The notes under the pieces are model-generated. The model had not been told where the DNA came from. It did no database searches and was given only the letters and a program-made list of their open reading frames with translations. The position numbers were made by a program, and so were the translations under genes. Positions 25,708 to 34,225 of a DNA stretch of 64,000 bases are shown piece after piece (position 1 is the first letter of the stretch; each line of letters opens with the position of its first letter). The DNA comes from Nonomuraea jiangxiensis (GTDB taxonomy: Bacteria > Actinomycetota > Actinomycetes > Streptosporangiales > Streptosporangiaceae): assembly GCF_900099965.1 (NCBI RefSeq), contig NZ_FNDJ01000035.1:1-64000 (forward strand), read 5' to 3'.

Positions 25708-26783
25708 GGTGCCGCGGGTAGTTGCACCGTGACGCGGAGCCCGCCCGCGGGGCGGGGGGTGAGGGTGAGGGTTCCGTCGTGTGCTTGGGCGATGCTCTTG
25801 ACGATTGCCAGGCCGAGGCCGACACCTGCGTGGTCGGCGCGTATGCGTTCGGTGCCGCGCTGAAACGGCTCGACAAGCGTGGAAACCAATGGTGGGGCGA
25901 GCCTCTCGCCGGTGTTCTCGACAGTGAGCACCACAGTCTCGGGGTGAACGGTGGTCGTGACCCACACAGTGCCCTGTTCAGGGAGGTTGTGGACGATCGC
26001 GTTGTGCACGAGGTTCGTAGTCATCTGCAGCAGGAGCGCATGTGAACCGATGGCGGGGGTGATGTCGCCGGAGGTCTCGATGGTGAGGCCGCGTTTTTCT
26101 GCGAGGGGCAGGAGCGTTTCAGTGGCTTCTTCCGCTATCAGGGACAGGTCGACGTGTACTCGGGCGTAGGACCGTTGGTCGGCGCGGCTGAGCAGGAGCA
26201 ATGCTTCAGTGAGGTCGATCGCTCGGGTGTTGACGGCGTGGAGGCGGTCGACAAGTTCGCCGGTGTCGCGGTTCAGATCGTTGCGGGCCACGTCGAGAAG
26301 CGTCTGCGTGATCGCCAGTGGGGTGCGCAGTTCGTGGGAGGCGTTGGCTGCGAATCTCTGCTGTTCGGCGACGTGTGATTCGAGCCGTAGGAGCATGGTG
26401 TCGAAGGCGTCGGCGAGTTCGCGGAACTCATCTCTGCGGCCCCGTAGCCGGATTCGGTGGGATAGTGATCCGTTCGCGGCCCTGCGTGTGGCGTCTGTGA
26501 TGCGAGTCAGAGGGGTGAGCATGCGACTGGCGAGAATCCACCCTCCCGCGACACCGAACACCAGCAGGAACGCGAACACTGCGGCTGCCACCGGAGCGAA
26601 GGCGTGCAGCGGGTCGGGCCGGTCGGGAACAAAACGACTGAAGGTGAAGATCACACCGTCGGACAAATAACGCCGAAGAAACACCCACACGACCGCGAGT
26701 ACCAAGGCACCTGCAAGCGTGACGAACCCGGCATAGCTGAGGGCAAGTTTGAGACGAACGCTCAAACCAGGCGCCCTATCCAC
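25698..26783 (-). CDS. Sensor histidine kinase
   Basis: This 361-residue kinase has membrane segments around LSYAGFVTLAGALVLAVVWVF and PVAAAVFAFLLVFGVAGGWIL with a short loop (about 35 residues) between. HAMP (RRAANGSLSHRIRLRG), H-box (FAANASHELRTPLAITQTLLD), N-box (TNLVHNAIVHN) and G-box (GVGLGLAIVKSI) follow. GTG 26783 overlaps the response-regulator stop by eight bases. The second gene of a two-component operon facing away from the ABC genes it likely controls. Confidence 0.93.
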   Translation of the reverse strand: MDRAPGLSVRLKLALSYAGFVTLAGALVLAVVWVFLRRYLSDGVIFTFSRFVPDRPDPLHAFAPVAAAVFAFLLVFGVAGGWILASRMLTPLTRITDATRRAANGSLSHRIRLRGRRDEFRELADAFDTMLLRLESHVAEQQRFAANASHELRTPLAITQTLLDVARNDLNRDTGELVDRLHAVNTRAIDLTEALLLLSRADQRSYARVHVDLSLIAEEATETLLPLAEKRGLTIETSGDITPAIGSHALLLQMTTNLVHNAIVHNLPEQGTVWVTTTVHPETVVLTVENTGERLAPPLVSTLVEPFQRGTERIRADHAGVGLGLAIVKSIAQAHDGTLTLTPRPAGGLRVTVQLPAAPPR

Positions 26784-27471
26784 GGTTCCCTCCCCCACGT
26801 CCCGTGCCGGGTGCTGTGTCGATGCGGTAGCCGACGCCGGCCACGGTGGCGATGATCCCGGGTTCGCCGAGCCGTTTGCGCAGTGCCGAGACAGTGATGC
26901 GCACGGCATTGGTGAAGGGGTCGGCGTTCTCATCCCACGCTTGCTCTAAGAGTTCTTCGGCGCTGACGACACCACCCTCGGCAGCGACGAGGACTTCGAG
27001 CACGGCGAACTGTTTCCGGGTGAGCGCGACATAGCGGCCGTCGCGGTAGACCTCGCGGCGGAACGGATCCAGACGCAGCCCTGCGATCTCTCGCACGGGT
27101 GGTCGGTTGTGGGCGCGCCTGCGGTCGAGTGCTCTGAGACGGAGCACGAGTTCTCGGAGTTCGAAGGGCTTCGTGAGGTAGTCGTCGGCGCCGAGTTCGA
27201 ACCCGGAGGCCTTGTCGTCGAGCCGGTCGGCAGCGGTGAGCATGAGGATAGGCAGGCCACTGCCGGAGGCGACGATGCGTTCGGCGATCTCGTCGCCGGA
27301 GGGGCCGGGGATGTCGCGGTCGAGGACGGCGATGTCGTAGGCGTTGATGCTCAGCAGTTCCGACGCGGTGTCACCGTCACCTGCGATGTCGGCGGCGATC
27401 GCTGCCAGGCGTAGGCCATCACGGATGGCTTCTGCCAGGTAGGGTTCGTCCTCGACGATCAACACACGCAT
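26776..27471 (-). CDS. OmpR-family response regulator
   Basis: This 231-residue protein starts at ATG 27471 (MRVLIVEDEPYLAEAIRDGL). The receiver acceptor Asp is in VLDRDIPGPSGDE and the Lys in YLTKPFELREL; the winged helix is ALTRKQFAVLEVLVAAEGG, VRITVSALRKRLG, VAGVGYRID. It is divergent from the MacB-like ABC operon, and an 11-bp-spaced direct repeat lies between. The sequence is clearly related to the regulator at 23527, so the two systems may be ancient duplicates. Confidence 0.93.
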   Translation of the reverse strand: MRVLIVEDEPYLAEAIRDGLRLAAIAADIAGDGDTASELLSINAYDIAVLDRDIPGPSGDEIAERIVASGSGLPILMLTAADRLDDKASGFELGADDYLTKPFELRELVLRLRALDRRRAHNRPPVREIAGLRLDPFRREVYRDGRYVALTRKQFAVLEVLVAAEGGVVSAEELLEQAWDENADPFTNAVRITVSALRKRLGEPGIIATVAGVGYRIDTAPGTGRGGGNRG

Positions 27472-27493
27472 GCTCTTGATGCTAGGAGCCGGA

Positions 27494-27512
27494 GCATATC
27501 GTCGGCATATCG
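27494..27512. promoter_or_regulatory. Direct-repeat response-regulator site
   Basis: GCATATCG occurs at 27494-27501 and 27505-27512, spaced 11 bp, one helical turn. Such tandem half-sites are typical of OmpR-type dimers bound head to tail. It lies between the RR start and the ABC operon. Confidence 0.6.
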
Positions 27513-27558
27513 AAAACCACATACGTGCTGACAACGCCACGCTGCCTTGACTGGCGTC

Positions 27559-28251
27559 ATGAGGACCACCACTCAGGCGACCGTGGCCGCCAGCGCGCGG
27601 GACCTGACCAAGACCTACGGCCAAGGCGATGCCCAGGTGCACGCCCTGCGCGGCATCGACCTCGACCTCCACCGAGGGAGGTTCACCGCGATCATGGGGC
27701 CGAGTGGGTCGGGCAAGTCCACGCTGATGCACTGCCTGGCCGGACTCGACCATGCCAGCGGCGGCACCGTCACCGTGGCCGGCACCGACCTCGGATCACT
27801 CGACGACGACGCGCTCACGATCTTCCGCCGCGAGCACATCGGTTTCGTGTTCCAGTCGTTCAACCTGCTGCCGATGCTCACCGCGGGCGAGAACATCGTT
27901 CTCCCGCTCGAGCTGGGCGGTCGCCGGACCGACGACGCGGCGCGGGAGCGCGCGCACATGCTCGCCGATATCCTCGGCGTGGCAGACAGACTCGGTCACC
28001 GGCCCGCAGAACTGTCCGGCGGCCAGCAGCAGCGGGTTGCGATCGCCCGGGCCCTGATCACCCAGCCGGACCTGCTGTTCGCCGACGAGCCCACCGGAAA
28101 CCTGGACAGCACCACGTCGGCGGAGGTGCTGAATCACCTGCGCCGGTCGGCGCGCGAGCTCGGCCAGACCATCGTGATGGTCACCCACGAGCGGGACGCG
28201 GCGACCTACGCCGACGACGTGGTCACCATGCAGGACGGGCGGATCGCCTGA
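27559..28251 (+). CDS. ABC transporter ATP-binding protein (LolD/MacB-like)
   Basis: This 230-residue ATPase has Walker A GPSGSGKST, the Q-loop in FVFQSFNLLPMLT, signature LSGGQQQRVAIARAL, Walker B LLFADEPTGNLD and switch His VMVTHE. These variants define the LolD/MacB/FtsE group that works with FtsX-type permeases in mechanotransmission or export rather than channel transport. ATG 27559 is chosen; a TTG four codons upstream is possible. Its stop overlaps the permease start (TGATG). Confidence 0.95.
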   Translation: MRTTTQATVAASARDLTKTYGQGDAQVHALRGIDLDLHRGRFTAIMGPSGSGKSTLMHCLAGLDHASGGTVTVAGTDLGSLDDDALTIFRREHIGFVFQSFNLLPMLTAGENIVLPLELGGRRTDDAARERAHMLADILGVADRLGHRPAELSGGQQQRVAIARALITQPDLLFADEPTGNLDSTTSAEVLNHLRRSARELGQTIVMVTHERDAATYADDVVTMQDGRIA

Positions 28252-30665
28252 TGCGCACCGTCTTCCTCGCGTCGCTGCGCACCCACACCCGCAGGTACGT
28301 CGCAGCGGCGATCGCGGTCATCGTCTCGGTCGCCTTCGTCGTCGTGATCGGCGTGATCACGTCCGGGGCACGCGCCGGATTCATGGAGAACGCCGGGGCG
28401 CCGTTCCGCAACGCCGACCACGTGGTCGACGCCGTCCATGTGGACGACACCCTGGACACGTCAGTCGCGATCGAGATCGTCGAGCGCCTTGGCAAGAACG
28501 CATCCGGGCTCGGCCTGGTCCTGCTGCCGACGCGCACGGGCGACAGGCCGGCCTCCGAGATGACCGTGGGGCCGATCGCCCCTGCGGAGGAGATGCGCTG
28601 GCAGAAGCTCATCTCAGGCCGCTTCCCGGAACGCACGGGCGAGGCGGCGGTGCACGTGTGGGACGCCCAGGCCAGGGAAATCGCGATCGGCGACCGGATT
28701 CGGCTCGGCGAGGGCGCCACCGCGACCGACCTAGAAGTGGTCGGCCTCGTGGAGTCGCCCTCTCCCACGGCCCAGGCCTCGGTGTACGTCACCTGGCCGC
28801 AGTTCCTGCACTGGCGCGACCAACCCTCCTTCCACGTGAGCAGGGTGGCGGTACGCGGGAAGGTGGGCCAGCTCCCGGAGGGCGCCGCGCTGTACTCGCC
28901 GGAGGAGTACGTCAGGAACGGCCAGGCCAAGCTCAGCAACCACGCGGACATGATCGCATTGATACTGCTGGTGTTCGCCGCCATCGCGGTCTTCGTCTCG
29001 GTCCTGGTCGTCGCGAACACGTTCTCCGTCCTGTTCGCGCAACGCCTGCGCGACTTCGCACTGCTGCGCTGCGTCGGCGCGACCCGGCGGCAGGTGATGG
29101 ATTCGGTACGCCGCGAGGCGGCCGCCGTCGGCGTGCTCGCGTCGCTGACCGGGACACTGGTCGGCGTCGGCCTCGGCTACGCGCTGATCCCCCTGATCAA
29201 CACCCTCGCACCCACCACCCCGATGGGCGCCGCCGAACTGCCCACGCCCTGGCTGGTGGGCGGGTTCACCGTCGGCCTGGTCGTCACCCTGCTCGCCTCC
29301 TTGTTGCCGACCCGGCGTGTGGTCCGGGTGAGCCCGCTGGCGGCACTGCGCCCGGATACCGCGGTCGACGGACACACGGCCACCGGCCGGGTACGGCTGG
29401 CGCTCGCCGCACTCCTCCTGGTCACCGGGCTGGCACTGCTCGGGGTGGCAATGGTCCAGGACAGTACGGTGCTCATGCTGGCCGGCGGCGGATCGGTGTT
29501 CGCCGGTGTGCTCCTGTTCGGGCCGGCGCTCGTTCCCCGTCTGGTCCGGATCACCGGCGCGCTGCTCGGCCCCGCCGGGCGGCTGGCAACCAAGAACGCC
29601 GTGCGCAACCCCCGCCGGACCGCCGCCACCACCGCCTCCCTGCTGGTCTGCGTCACCCTGACGACCGCAGTGCTCACCGGATCGGCCACGACACGTGCGG
29701 CCGTGGACGAGGAACGCGACAGGGATCACCCCATCGATGTCGCGCTCACCTCGCCCGAGACGCCGGTCACCACCGACCTCCTCGACCAGGTACGTCGTAC
29801 TCCCGGTGTGGAGCAGGCCATACCGGTGGAGGGCGCCATGGCTCAGGTGGCGGGGCTCGACGAACCGATCCTGGTCGTCACCGCGCCGGACGCGGAGCGG
29901 GTGGCCCGCGACGGTGGGTCGTTCGCCCGGGTGGAGCCGGGGAAGATCAGACTCGATTATGCGGCCTTTGACAAGAACCTGAGCTTGCGGCCCGGTGACC
30001 GGGTCACGGTGCGCGTCGGCGACCGGCGAGCCCAGTTGCAGGTCGCCGCCGGCACCGGCTGGGGCCAGGCGGGCGTGGTCGCGCCCGCGACCCTGGCACA
30101 GCTCACCGACGCCCCCGAACCGCACGTCATCTGGGTCCGCGCCTCCGCAGGCGCCGACCCGCTCGAGCTCGTCGGCGATCTGGCCGGGCTGGCGAATGCG
30201 GCCGGCGCGGAGATCCACGACAACCTGCAGGCCCGGGCGACGGAGGACCAACTGCTGCGAATCCTCACCTGGTCGGTGCTCGGCCTGCTCGGAATCGCCG
30301 TGGTGATCGCCCTGATCGGGATCGCGAACACCCTGGGGCTCTCCGTCCTCGAACGCGCCCGCGAACACGCGATGCTGCGCGCGCTCGGGCTCACCCGCAG
30401 GCAGCTACGGCGGATGCTGGCGACTGAGGCAATGCTGCTGTCGGTGGTGGCCACCCTGCTCGGCACCGTGATCGGCGTCGGGTTCGCCTGGGCCGGCTAC
30501 GAGACGGTCGTGAAGCCGGCTCTCAAGGACGCGAGCATGCAGGTCCCCTGGCCATCACTCGGCGTCGTCGTCCTCGTCGCCGCCCTGGCCGGACTCCTCG
30601 CCGCTGTTCTCCCGGCACGCAGGGCCGCCCGGGTGACTCCGGCCGCAGGGCTATCCCTCGACTGA
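28251..30665 (+). CDS. FtsX/MacB-type ABC permease with two FtsX domains
   Basis: This 804-residue permease has an N-terminal membrane segment (YVAAAIAVIVSVAFVVVIGVI), a 200-residue extracytoplasmic domain, an FtsX domain with three segments (residues roughly 240-370), two further segments, then a second membrane segment, external domain and FtsX domain (LLGIAVVIALIGIANTLGLSV to VVLVAALAGLLAAVLPARRA). This ten-segment duplicated layout is typical of actinobacterial peptide- or lipid-handling exporters linked to two-component systems. Substrate is unknown. Operon with the ATPase, likely controlled by the RR at 26776. Confidence 0.92.
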   Translation: MRTVFLASLRTHTRRYVAAAIAVIVSVAFVVVIGVITSGARAGFMENAGAPFRNADHVVDAVHVDDTLDTSVAIEIVERLGKNASGLGLVLLPTRTGDRPASEMTVGPIAPAEEMRWQKLISGRFPERTGEAAVHVWDAQAREIAIGDRIRLGEGATATDLEVVGLVESPSPTAQASVYVTWPQFLHWRDQPSFHVSRVAVRGKVGQLPEGAALYSPEEYVRNGQAKLSNHADMIALILLVFAAIAVFVSVLVVANTFSVLFAQRLRDFALLRCVGATRRQVMDSVRREAAAVGVLASLTGTLVGVGLGYALIPLINTLAPTTPMGAAELPTPWLVGGFTVGLVVTLLASLLPTRRVVRVSPLAALRPDTAVDGHTATGRVRLALAALLLVTGLALLGVAMVQDSTVLMLAGGGSVFAGVLLFGPALVPRLVRITGALLGPAGRLATKNAVRNPRRTAATTASLLVCVTLTTAVLTGSATTRAAVDEERDRDHPIDVALTSPETPVTTDLLDQVRRTPGVEQAIPVEGAMAQVAGLDEPILVVTAPDAERVARDGGSFARVEPGKIRLDYAAFDKNLSLRPGDRVTVRVGDRRAQLQVAAGTGWGQAGVVAPATLAQLTDAPEPHVIWVRASAGADPLELVGDLAGLANAAGAEIHDNLQARATEDQLLRILTWSVLGLLGIAVVIALIGIANTLGLSVLERAREHAMLRALGLTRRQLRRMLATEAMLLSVVATLLGTVIGVGFAWAGYETVVKPALKDASMQVPWPSLGVVVLVAALAGLLAAVLPARRAARVTPAAGLSLD

Positions 30666-31040
30666 TACCTTCCTCAATCGCTTGGCCGGCGGCTGATGAA
30701 GGCCCCCGGCCATGCACGGAACCGTGTACGCGACGTGTCCATGCTCGGGTGCATAGACGAGTCCGTTCTTGATCAGAGAGTCCCGTCCTGGCCCACGTGA
30801 CGTTGGAGTCCTCCCCACCCGGCAGCGACCTCTGAAGACCGGCTCGGGCCGTCACTGTCATGGGCCAGTCGCCCACAAGTAGGGGGTCGGCCGGAGTACG
30901 GCAGAAAGACACCGCGGGGCGGATCGGTGGAGACGTTCAGGTGTTCATCCAACGGACGTTTGACGAACGCGACCAAGGACACCCGACCGAACAGGGGTCT
31001 CCGTGTGCCGTGTCCGGTAGGGCATCGCGGCCGGTGAGCA
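30666..31040. other. Intergenic stretch after the ABC operon
   Basis: No gene recognised. A GGGGGTCGGCCGGAGTACGG segment near 30884 resembles a decayed transposon end, but no partner repeat was found. Confidence 0.3.
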
Positions 31041-31255
31041 CACCGAACGCTCCTTCATCCTCGACCTGGCCCTCGACCTGGCCGAAGACCGCCACCGGGT
31101 CGCGTGGGCGACAGAATATTATTCCAGGGCGATGCTGGAGCTGCGCTCCCAAGGCCGTGACGTACCGGACGAGATCCTGTCGCGCATCTCGCCCGGCCGA
31201 CGAGTTCGGCGTCACCCGCCCCACCATCTACCGACACCTCAGCGCGGACACGTAA
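31041..31255 (+). pseudogene. Mosaic of transposase- and resolvase-like remnants
   Basis: One frame reads ERSFILDLALDLAEDRHRVAW, then ATEYYSRAMLELRSQGRDVPDE, reminiscent of the end of a Tn3-type transposase but not certain. A second frame then ends DEFGVTRPTIYRHLSADT and a stop at 31255, the helix-turn-helix end of a serine resolvase or invertase. Neither is complete. Confidence 0.35.
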
Positions 31256-31449
31256 CCGCAGCTCAGGACCATATCCGCAGAAAATGCGTCCGCCACCCCT
31301 TAGAGGGTCCGGTGCTGGCGGTCAGCGAGGCCGTCACCAACATTCCCGATCACGGCGACGCGGCCGGCACGCTCAGCATACGGACCGGCCCGGCCCGCGC
31401 CACCGTGGAAGTCGAGGACGTGACCGGCCGGCTGACGCGGCCGACCTGA
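31256..31449 (+). pseudogene. Anti-sigma-type HATPase fragment
   Basis: The frame reads GPVLAVSEAVTNIPDHGDAAGTLSIRTGPARATVEVEDVTGRLT: the N-box helix (SEAVTN) and following strands of serine-kinase-like ATP-binding proteins. The first and last thirds of the domain are missing. Confidence 0.55.
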
Positions 31450-31530
31450 GCAATGCCAAGGTCGGCCGCGCCGAACAGGGCACGCATGAAGCTCAGAACC
31501 TGAATGACAAGCCAAGACCGTCGCTATGGC

Positions 31531-31863
31531 TCAGGAGGGCTTGTCGTCAGACGTGGGCTGCAGGTCGGCCAGGCGCCGGGCGAGTTCGTCGCGTTGGCGG
31601 GTGATCTCGGTGAGTTCGTGCTGCAGTTCGATGATGCGGCGGATGGCTGGCAGGGTCATGCCCTCATTCATCATCGAAACCACCTGCTGGAGGCGGACGA
31701 TCTCGTGGCGGCTGTAGCGGCGCTGTCCGCCCGCGGAGCGCTGCGGGGAGATGATGTGGTTGTTGTCGATGCGTCGGAGGAACGACTGCTGGACGTCGAG
31801 CATCGAGGCGACTTGGCCGACGGTGAACAGGGCGGCGTGTTCGTCGTCCATCGGCAGTTTCAT
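31531..31863 (-). CDS. MerR-family regulator, HspR-like, paired with Hsp20
   Basis: This 110-residue protein starts at ATG 31863, with AGGAGG close upstream. A MerR-type helix-turn-helix (LFTVGQVASMLDVQQSFLRRIDNNHIISPQRSAGGQRRYSRHEI) is followed by a coiled coil (IRRIIELQHELTEITRQRDELARRLADLQ). The altered recognition region and the place after an Hsp20 gene fit HspR-like heat-shock repressors, where chaperone and repressor sit in one operon for feedback. It lies 85 bp downstream of hsp20, same strand. Confidence 0.85.
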   Translation of the reverse strand: MKLPMDDEHAALFTVGQVASMLDVQQSFLRRIDNNHIISPQRSAGGQRRYSRHEIVRLQQVVSMMNEGMTLPAIRRIIELQHELTEITRQRDELARRLADLQPTSDDKPS

Positions 31864-31948
31864 ATAGCCTCCTGGCGCCCGGATTGTCCGTGGGCGCGGC
31901 CGCCTGCCCGGCTGCGCCGGGCAGGGGCCGAGTATCATTGCGGGGCGG

Positions 31949-32386
31949 TCAGCTCTTGATCGCCTTCTGCTGCCCGGAGCGCTGGATGGCCACCTTGCGT
32001 GGCTTGGCGCGCTCGAGGACTGGGATGCGGACCGTGAGTACGCCGTTGTCGTAGCCGGCCTCGATCGCGTCAGGGTCGAGGTGCTCGGACAGGTAGACCC
32101 GGCGGGTAAAGGCGCCCATCACCCGCTCGCGGACGAACACGCGTTCGTTCTCGCCGAATTCCTCCTCGCGCCGGGCGGTCACCGACAGGACGCCGCGGTC
32201 GACGGTGACCTCGATGGAGCCGGGATCGATGCCCGGCAGGTCGAACCGCAGTACCACGTCGTCGGCGCGGCGGATGCCGTCCATCGGCATCAACGCGTCG
32301 CCGCCCTGCCCCGCGGCCTGGCGGGTGAGCCTGTCGAACTGACGCTCGAACTCCTGGATAAACGGGTCGATCGCCGTCAGCAGCAT
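31949..32386 (-). CDS. Hsp20/alpha-crystallin-family small heat-shock protein
   Basis: This 145-residue protein has an N-terminal arm (LLTAIDPFIQEFERQFDRLTR), an alpha-crystallin domain (DDVVLRFDLPGIDPGSIEVTVDRGVLSV to GYDNGVLTVRIPVLE) with the conserved GVLTVRIP, and a C-terminal tail. It forms oligomers that hold unfolded proteins for refolding by ATP-dependent chaperones (family knowledge). First gene of the operon with the HspR-like regulator. Confidence 0.95.
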   Translation of the reverse strand: MLLTAIDPFIQEFERQFDRLTRQAAGQGGDALMPMDGIRRADDVVLRFDLPGIDPGSIEVTVDRGVLSVTARREEEFGENERVFVRERVMGAFTRRVYLSEHLDPDAIEAGYDNGVLTVRIPVLERAKPRKVAIQRSGQQKAIKS

Positions 32387-32482
32387 CGCGCTTCACCTCC
32401 GAAGATCTCCGGGACTCTTGGGTGCCCGGAATGCCTTCCCTTCGCACTAGAGAACCTACAACTACAGTTACAACATTCCTGC

Positions 32483-32496
32483 GCTTGTCGTCAAGC
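32483..32496. promoter_or_regulatory. Candidate heat-shock operator
   Basis: GCTTG-TCGT-CAAGC, 97 bp upstream of hsp20, keeps the CTTG and CAAG ends of HAIR/HspR sites but with a much shorter spacer than the known CTTGAGT-N7-ACTCAAG, so the match is weak. Confidence 0.25.
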
Positions 32497-32509
32497 CGTG
32501 CACCCTTGA

Positions 32510-32905
32510 TCGTGCGCTGCTCAGACTCGGACGGTCGGGCGGCATAGCTACAGCGACGGGACCTTCGCTGGTCAGCCCCAACCCTCTCAGGCTCACCTCC
32601 AATGGTCGAGTTGACAAATATCTGCGCTGTGAGCTATAGCAAACTTGTCGGCGATGCTGTCCTGGTAGCGCTTTCGAACATCGGAAACGACCGGTCGGCC
32701 TTGCTGGAGTGGCGCACACCCCACCCATACACAGGCGGAACGAGCGCTCCTCCGCTCGCGCGATACGTGCGTGCAGCATGTGTCCAGCAGGTGTCCCTGC
32801 ACGGAAGGTCCCGGCGTCGGAATCACCTGCCGCCGGTCGCGGAGCCGACCGTCTAGCAAATCGAGACGAGAACTCCCATCACGGCACAGGCAGGAGGACT
32901 CGACG
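32510..32905. other. Intergenic stretch, no recognised gene
   Basis: Divergent promoter space between hsp20 and the Bpa-like gene. Short frames show no family motif. Confidence 0.45.
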
Positions 32906-33403
32906 ATGAACATCGACCAAGGCCACGCCCCGGTTCAAGGCGTGCCCACGTCGGGCAAGCTAGTACGCCTTGCCGCGATGGCCTCCACCATGGCCGCCGA
33001 GTTGCGCTATGTGGAACTGAACCAGGGGGCCCGCGCCCGAATGCTGCGCCTGCATCACCAGCTCATCGACGAGCTGGCCGACCTGCTGCGTCCTGAGCTG
33101 CACGCAGAGCTGACCGCTCTTCGCATGCGCTTGGACAACCAGGTCGCGCCACCGACGACCGCCGAGTTGCGTATCGCCCACGCGCAACTGAAAGGGTGGC
33201 TCGAGAGCGTCATGGCCGATACCGGGCGTCAGCTGAACGCCAGTGCCGCGTCCATCGACCTGCCGGGTCACCGCAAGACAACGATCGACAGGCGCCCGTG
33301 GAGGGCCGGACGTGACGCGGCGGCCGCTTCATCAGCAGATCATCCTCACGCCGCCCAAAGCCGAGGGACACGGGCCCCGGGCGCGCCAACCCGGACGCGC
33401 TGA
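32906..33403 (+). CDS. Bacterial proteasome activator (Bpa/PafE)-like protein lacking the C-terminal tail motif
   Basis: This 165-residue protein starts at ATG 32906, preceded by AGGAGG. Residues 17-115 match the Bpa four-helix core: KLVRLAAMASTMAAELRYVEL, MLRLHHQLIDELADLLRPELHAELTALRM, and the strongly conserved PTTAELRIAHAQLKGWLES. Bpa rings open the 20S proteasome by inserting a C-terminal GQYL. Here the tail ends APTRTR, so docking as known should fail. It may be a paralogue with another partner or a truncated gene. Located in a stress cluster, 31 bp before a STAS gene. Confidence 0.8.
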   Translation: MNIDQGHAPVQGVPTSGKLVRLAAMASTMAAELRYVELNQGARARMLRLHHQLIDELADLLRPELHAELTALRMRLDNQVAPPTTAELRIAHAQLKGWLESVMADTGRQLNASAASIDLPGHRKTTIDRRPWRAGRDAAAASSADHPHAAQSRGTRAPGAPTRTR

Positions 33404-33434
33404 CAAACACCCAGGGCGCTGAAGGGAGGTGATC

Positions 33435-33794
33435 ATGGAGTCGCCAAGGCCATCCGCTTCGCCGCTGCTCGATGTCCAGATCGTCTCGCGCGGTCCCGAC
33501 GTCGTCGTGCAGGCCGTCGGCGAACTGGACATCAGCACCGCTCCCCTGCTGAAGAACGCTGCGGAACGCGCTATGGACGGCGTCCACCCATCCGCGGTGA
33601 TCCTCGACCTGACCCGGCTGCGTTTCTGTGACGCTTCAGGACTGCGGGTCATGATCGCGATGTGGCGGCGGATTCACCAAGCCCGGGGCCGCCTGACCGT
33701 AGAGGTCGATCCCGACGGGCCGGTGGCCAGACTATTGAAGATCACCGATCTGGACAGGCTGCTCCTCATCCGCAACAAGCGGAACAGGCGGTGA
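33435..33794 (+). CDS. STAS-domain anti-sigma factor antagonist
   Basis: This 119-residue protein starts at ATG 33435, five bases after GGGAGG. It is a single STAS domain: VVQAVGELDISTAPLLKNAAERAM, then VILDLTRLRFCDASGLRVMIAMWRRIHQARG. The Ser of DASGL is the usual phosphorylation site by an anti-sigma kinase; unphosphorylated antagonists bind the kinase and release sigma factor. It follows the Bpa-like gene by 31 bp and may be co-transcribed. The matching kinase is not adjacent, although a broken HATPase fragment lies at 31256. Confidence 0.92.
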   Translation: MESPRPSASPLLDVQIVSRGPDVVVQAVGELDISTAPLLKNAAERAMDGVHPSAVILDLTRLRFCDASGLRVMIAMWRRIHQARGRLTVEVDPDGPVARLLKITDLDRLLLIRNKRNRR

Positions 33795-33963
33795 ACGAAT
33801 ATCGGCAACCGCCGAGCTCCGAACTCGACCAGGAAGGAAACCTGCAGGTCCCGGATCCGTACCGAGTGATCGTAGGAGCCGGTGACGGCGATCGGGCAGT
33901 CAGGGAGTGGCAGGCGCCCTCTGTCCAGTGATGCGATGTTTCATTTGCCCGGTATCGCCCTGA

Positions 33964-34152
33964 TTGGTGGCGACCCCCCGGCTGCCGGGCAGAGTCGCGT
34001 CGGGCAGGGTCGGTCGACAACTCCTGGAGATGCCTGCCCCGGTCGTTGCCGACGCGTTCAACTACCGCGACAAGACCACCGCCCGCCTCTTTCGAGAAGG
34101 TGGCGGACGGTGGAACCGCTACGCCGCCGGGGAACACGGAACGTCACCATAA
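33964..34152 (+). pseudogene. Tyrosine integrase C-terminal remnant
   Basis: The frame reads RQLLEMPAPVVADAFNYRDKTTARLFREGGGRWNRYAAGEH and a stop. I recognise MPAPVVADxLGYxxxTT as the end of actinobacterial core-genome integrase-like proteins. No catalytic domain is left. The stretches on both sides (33795-33963, 34153-34225) hold no gene. Confidence 0.5.
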
Positions 34153-34225
34153 GGCCTTACAGGAACGACAACTTATGACAGCTGAATAGGCGAGCCCACC
34201 AGTCAGTACCGCAGGCGCATGGGGG

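Noticed and set aside
28731..30368. Antisense Gly/Gln/Arg-rich frame over the ABC permease
   Set aside because: Shadow of the permease; no motif, and no promoter or ribosome-binding site seen.
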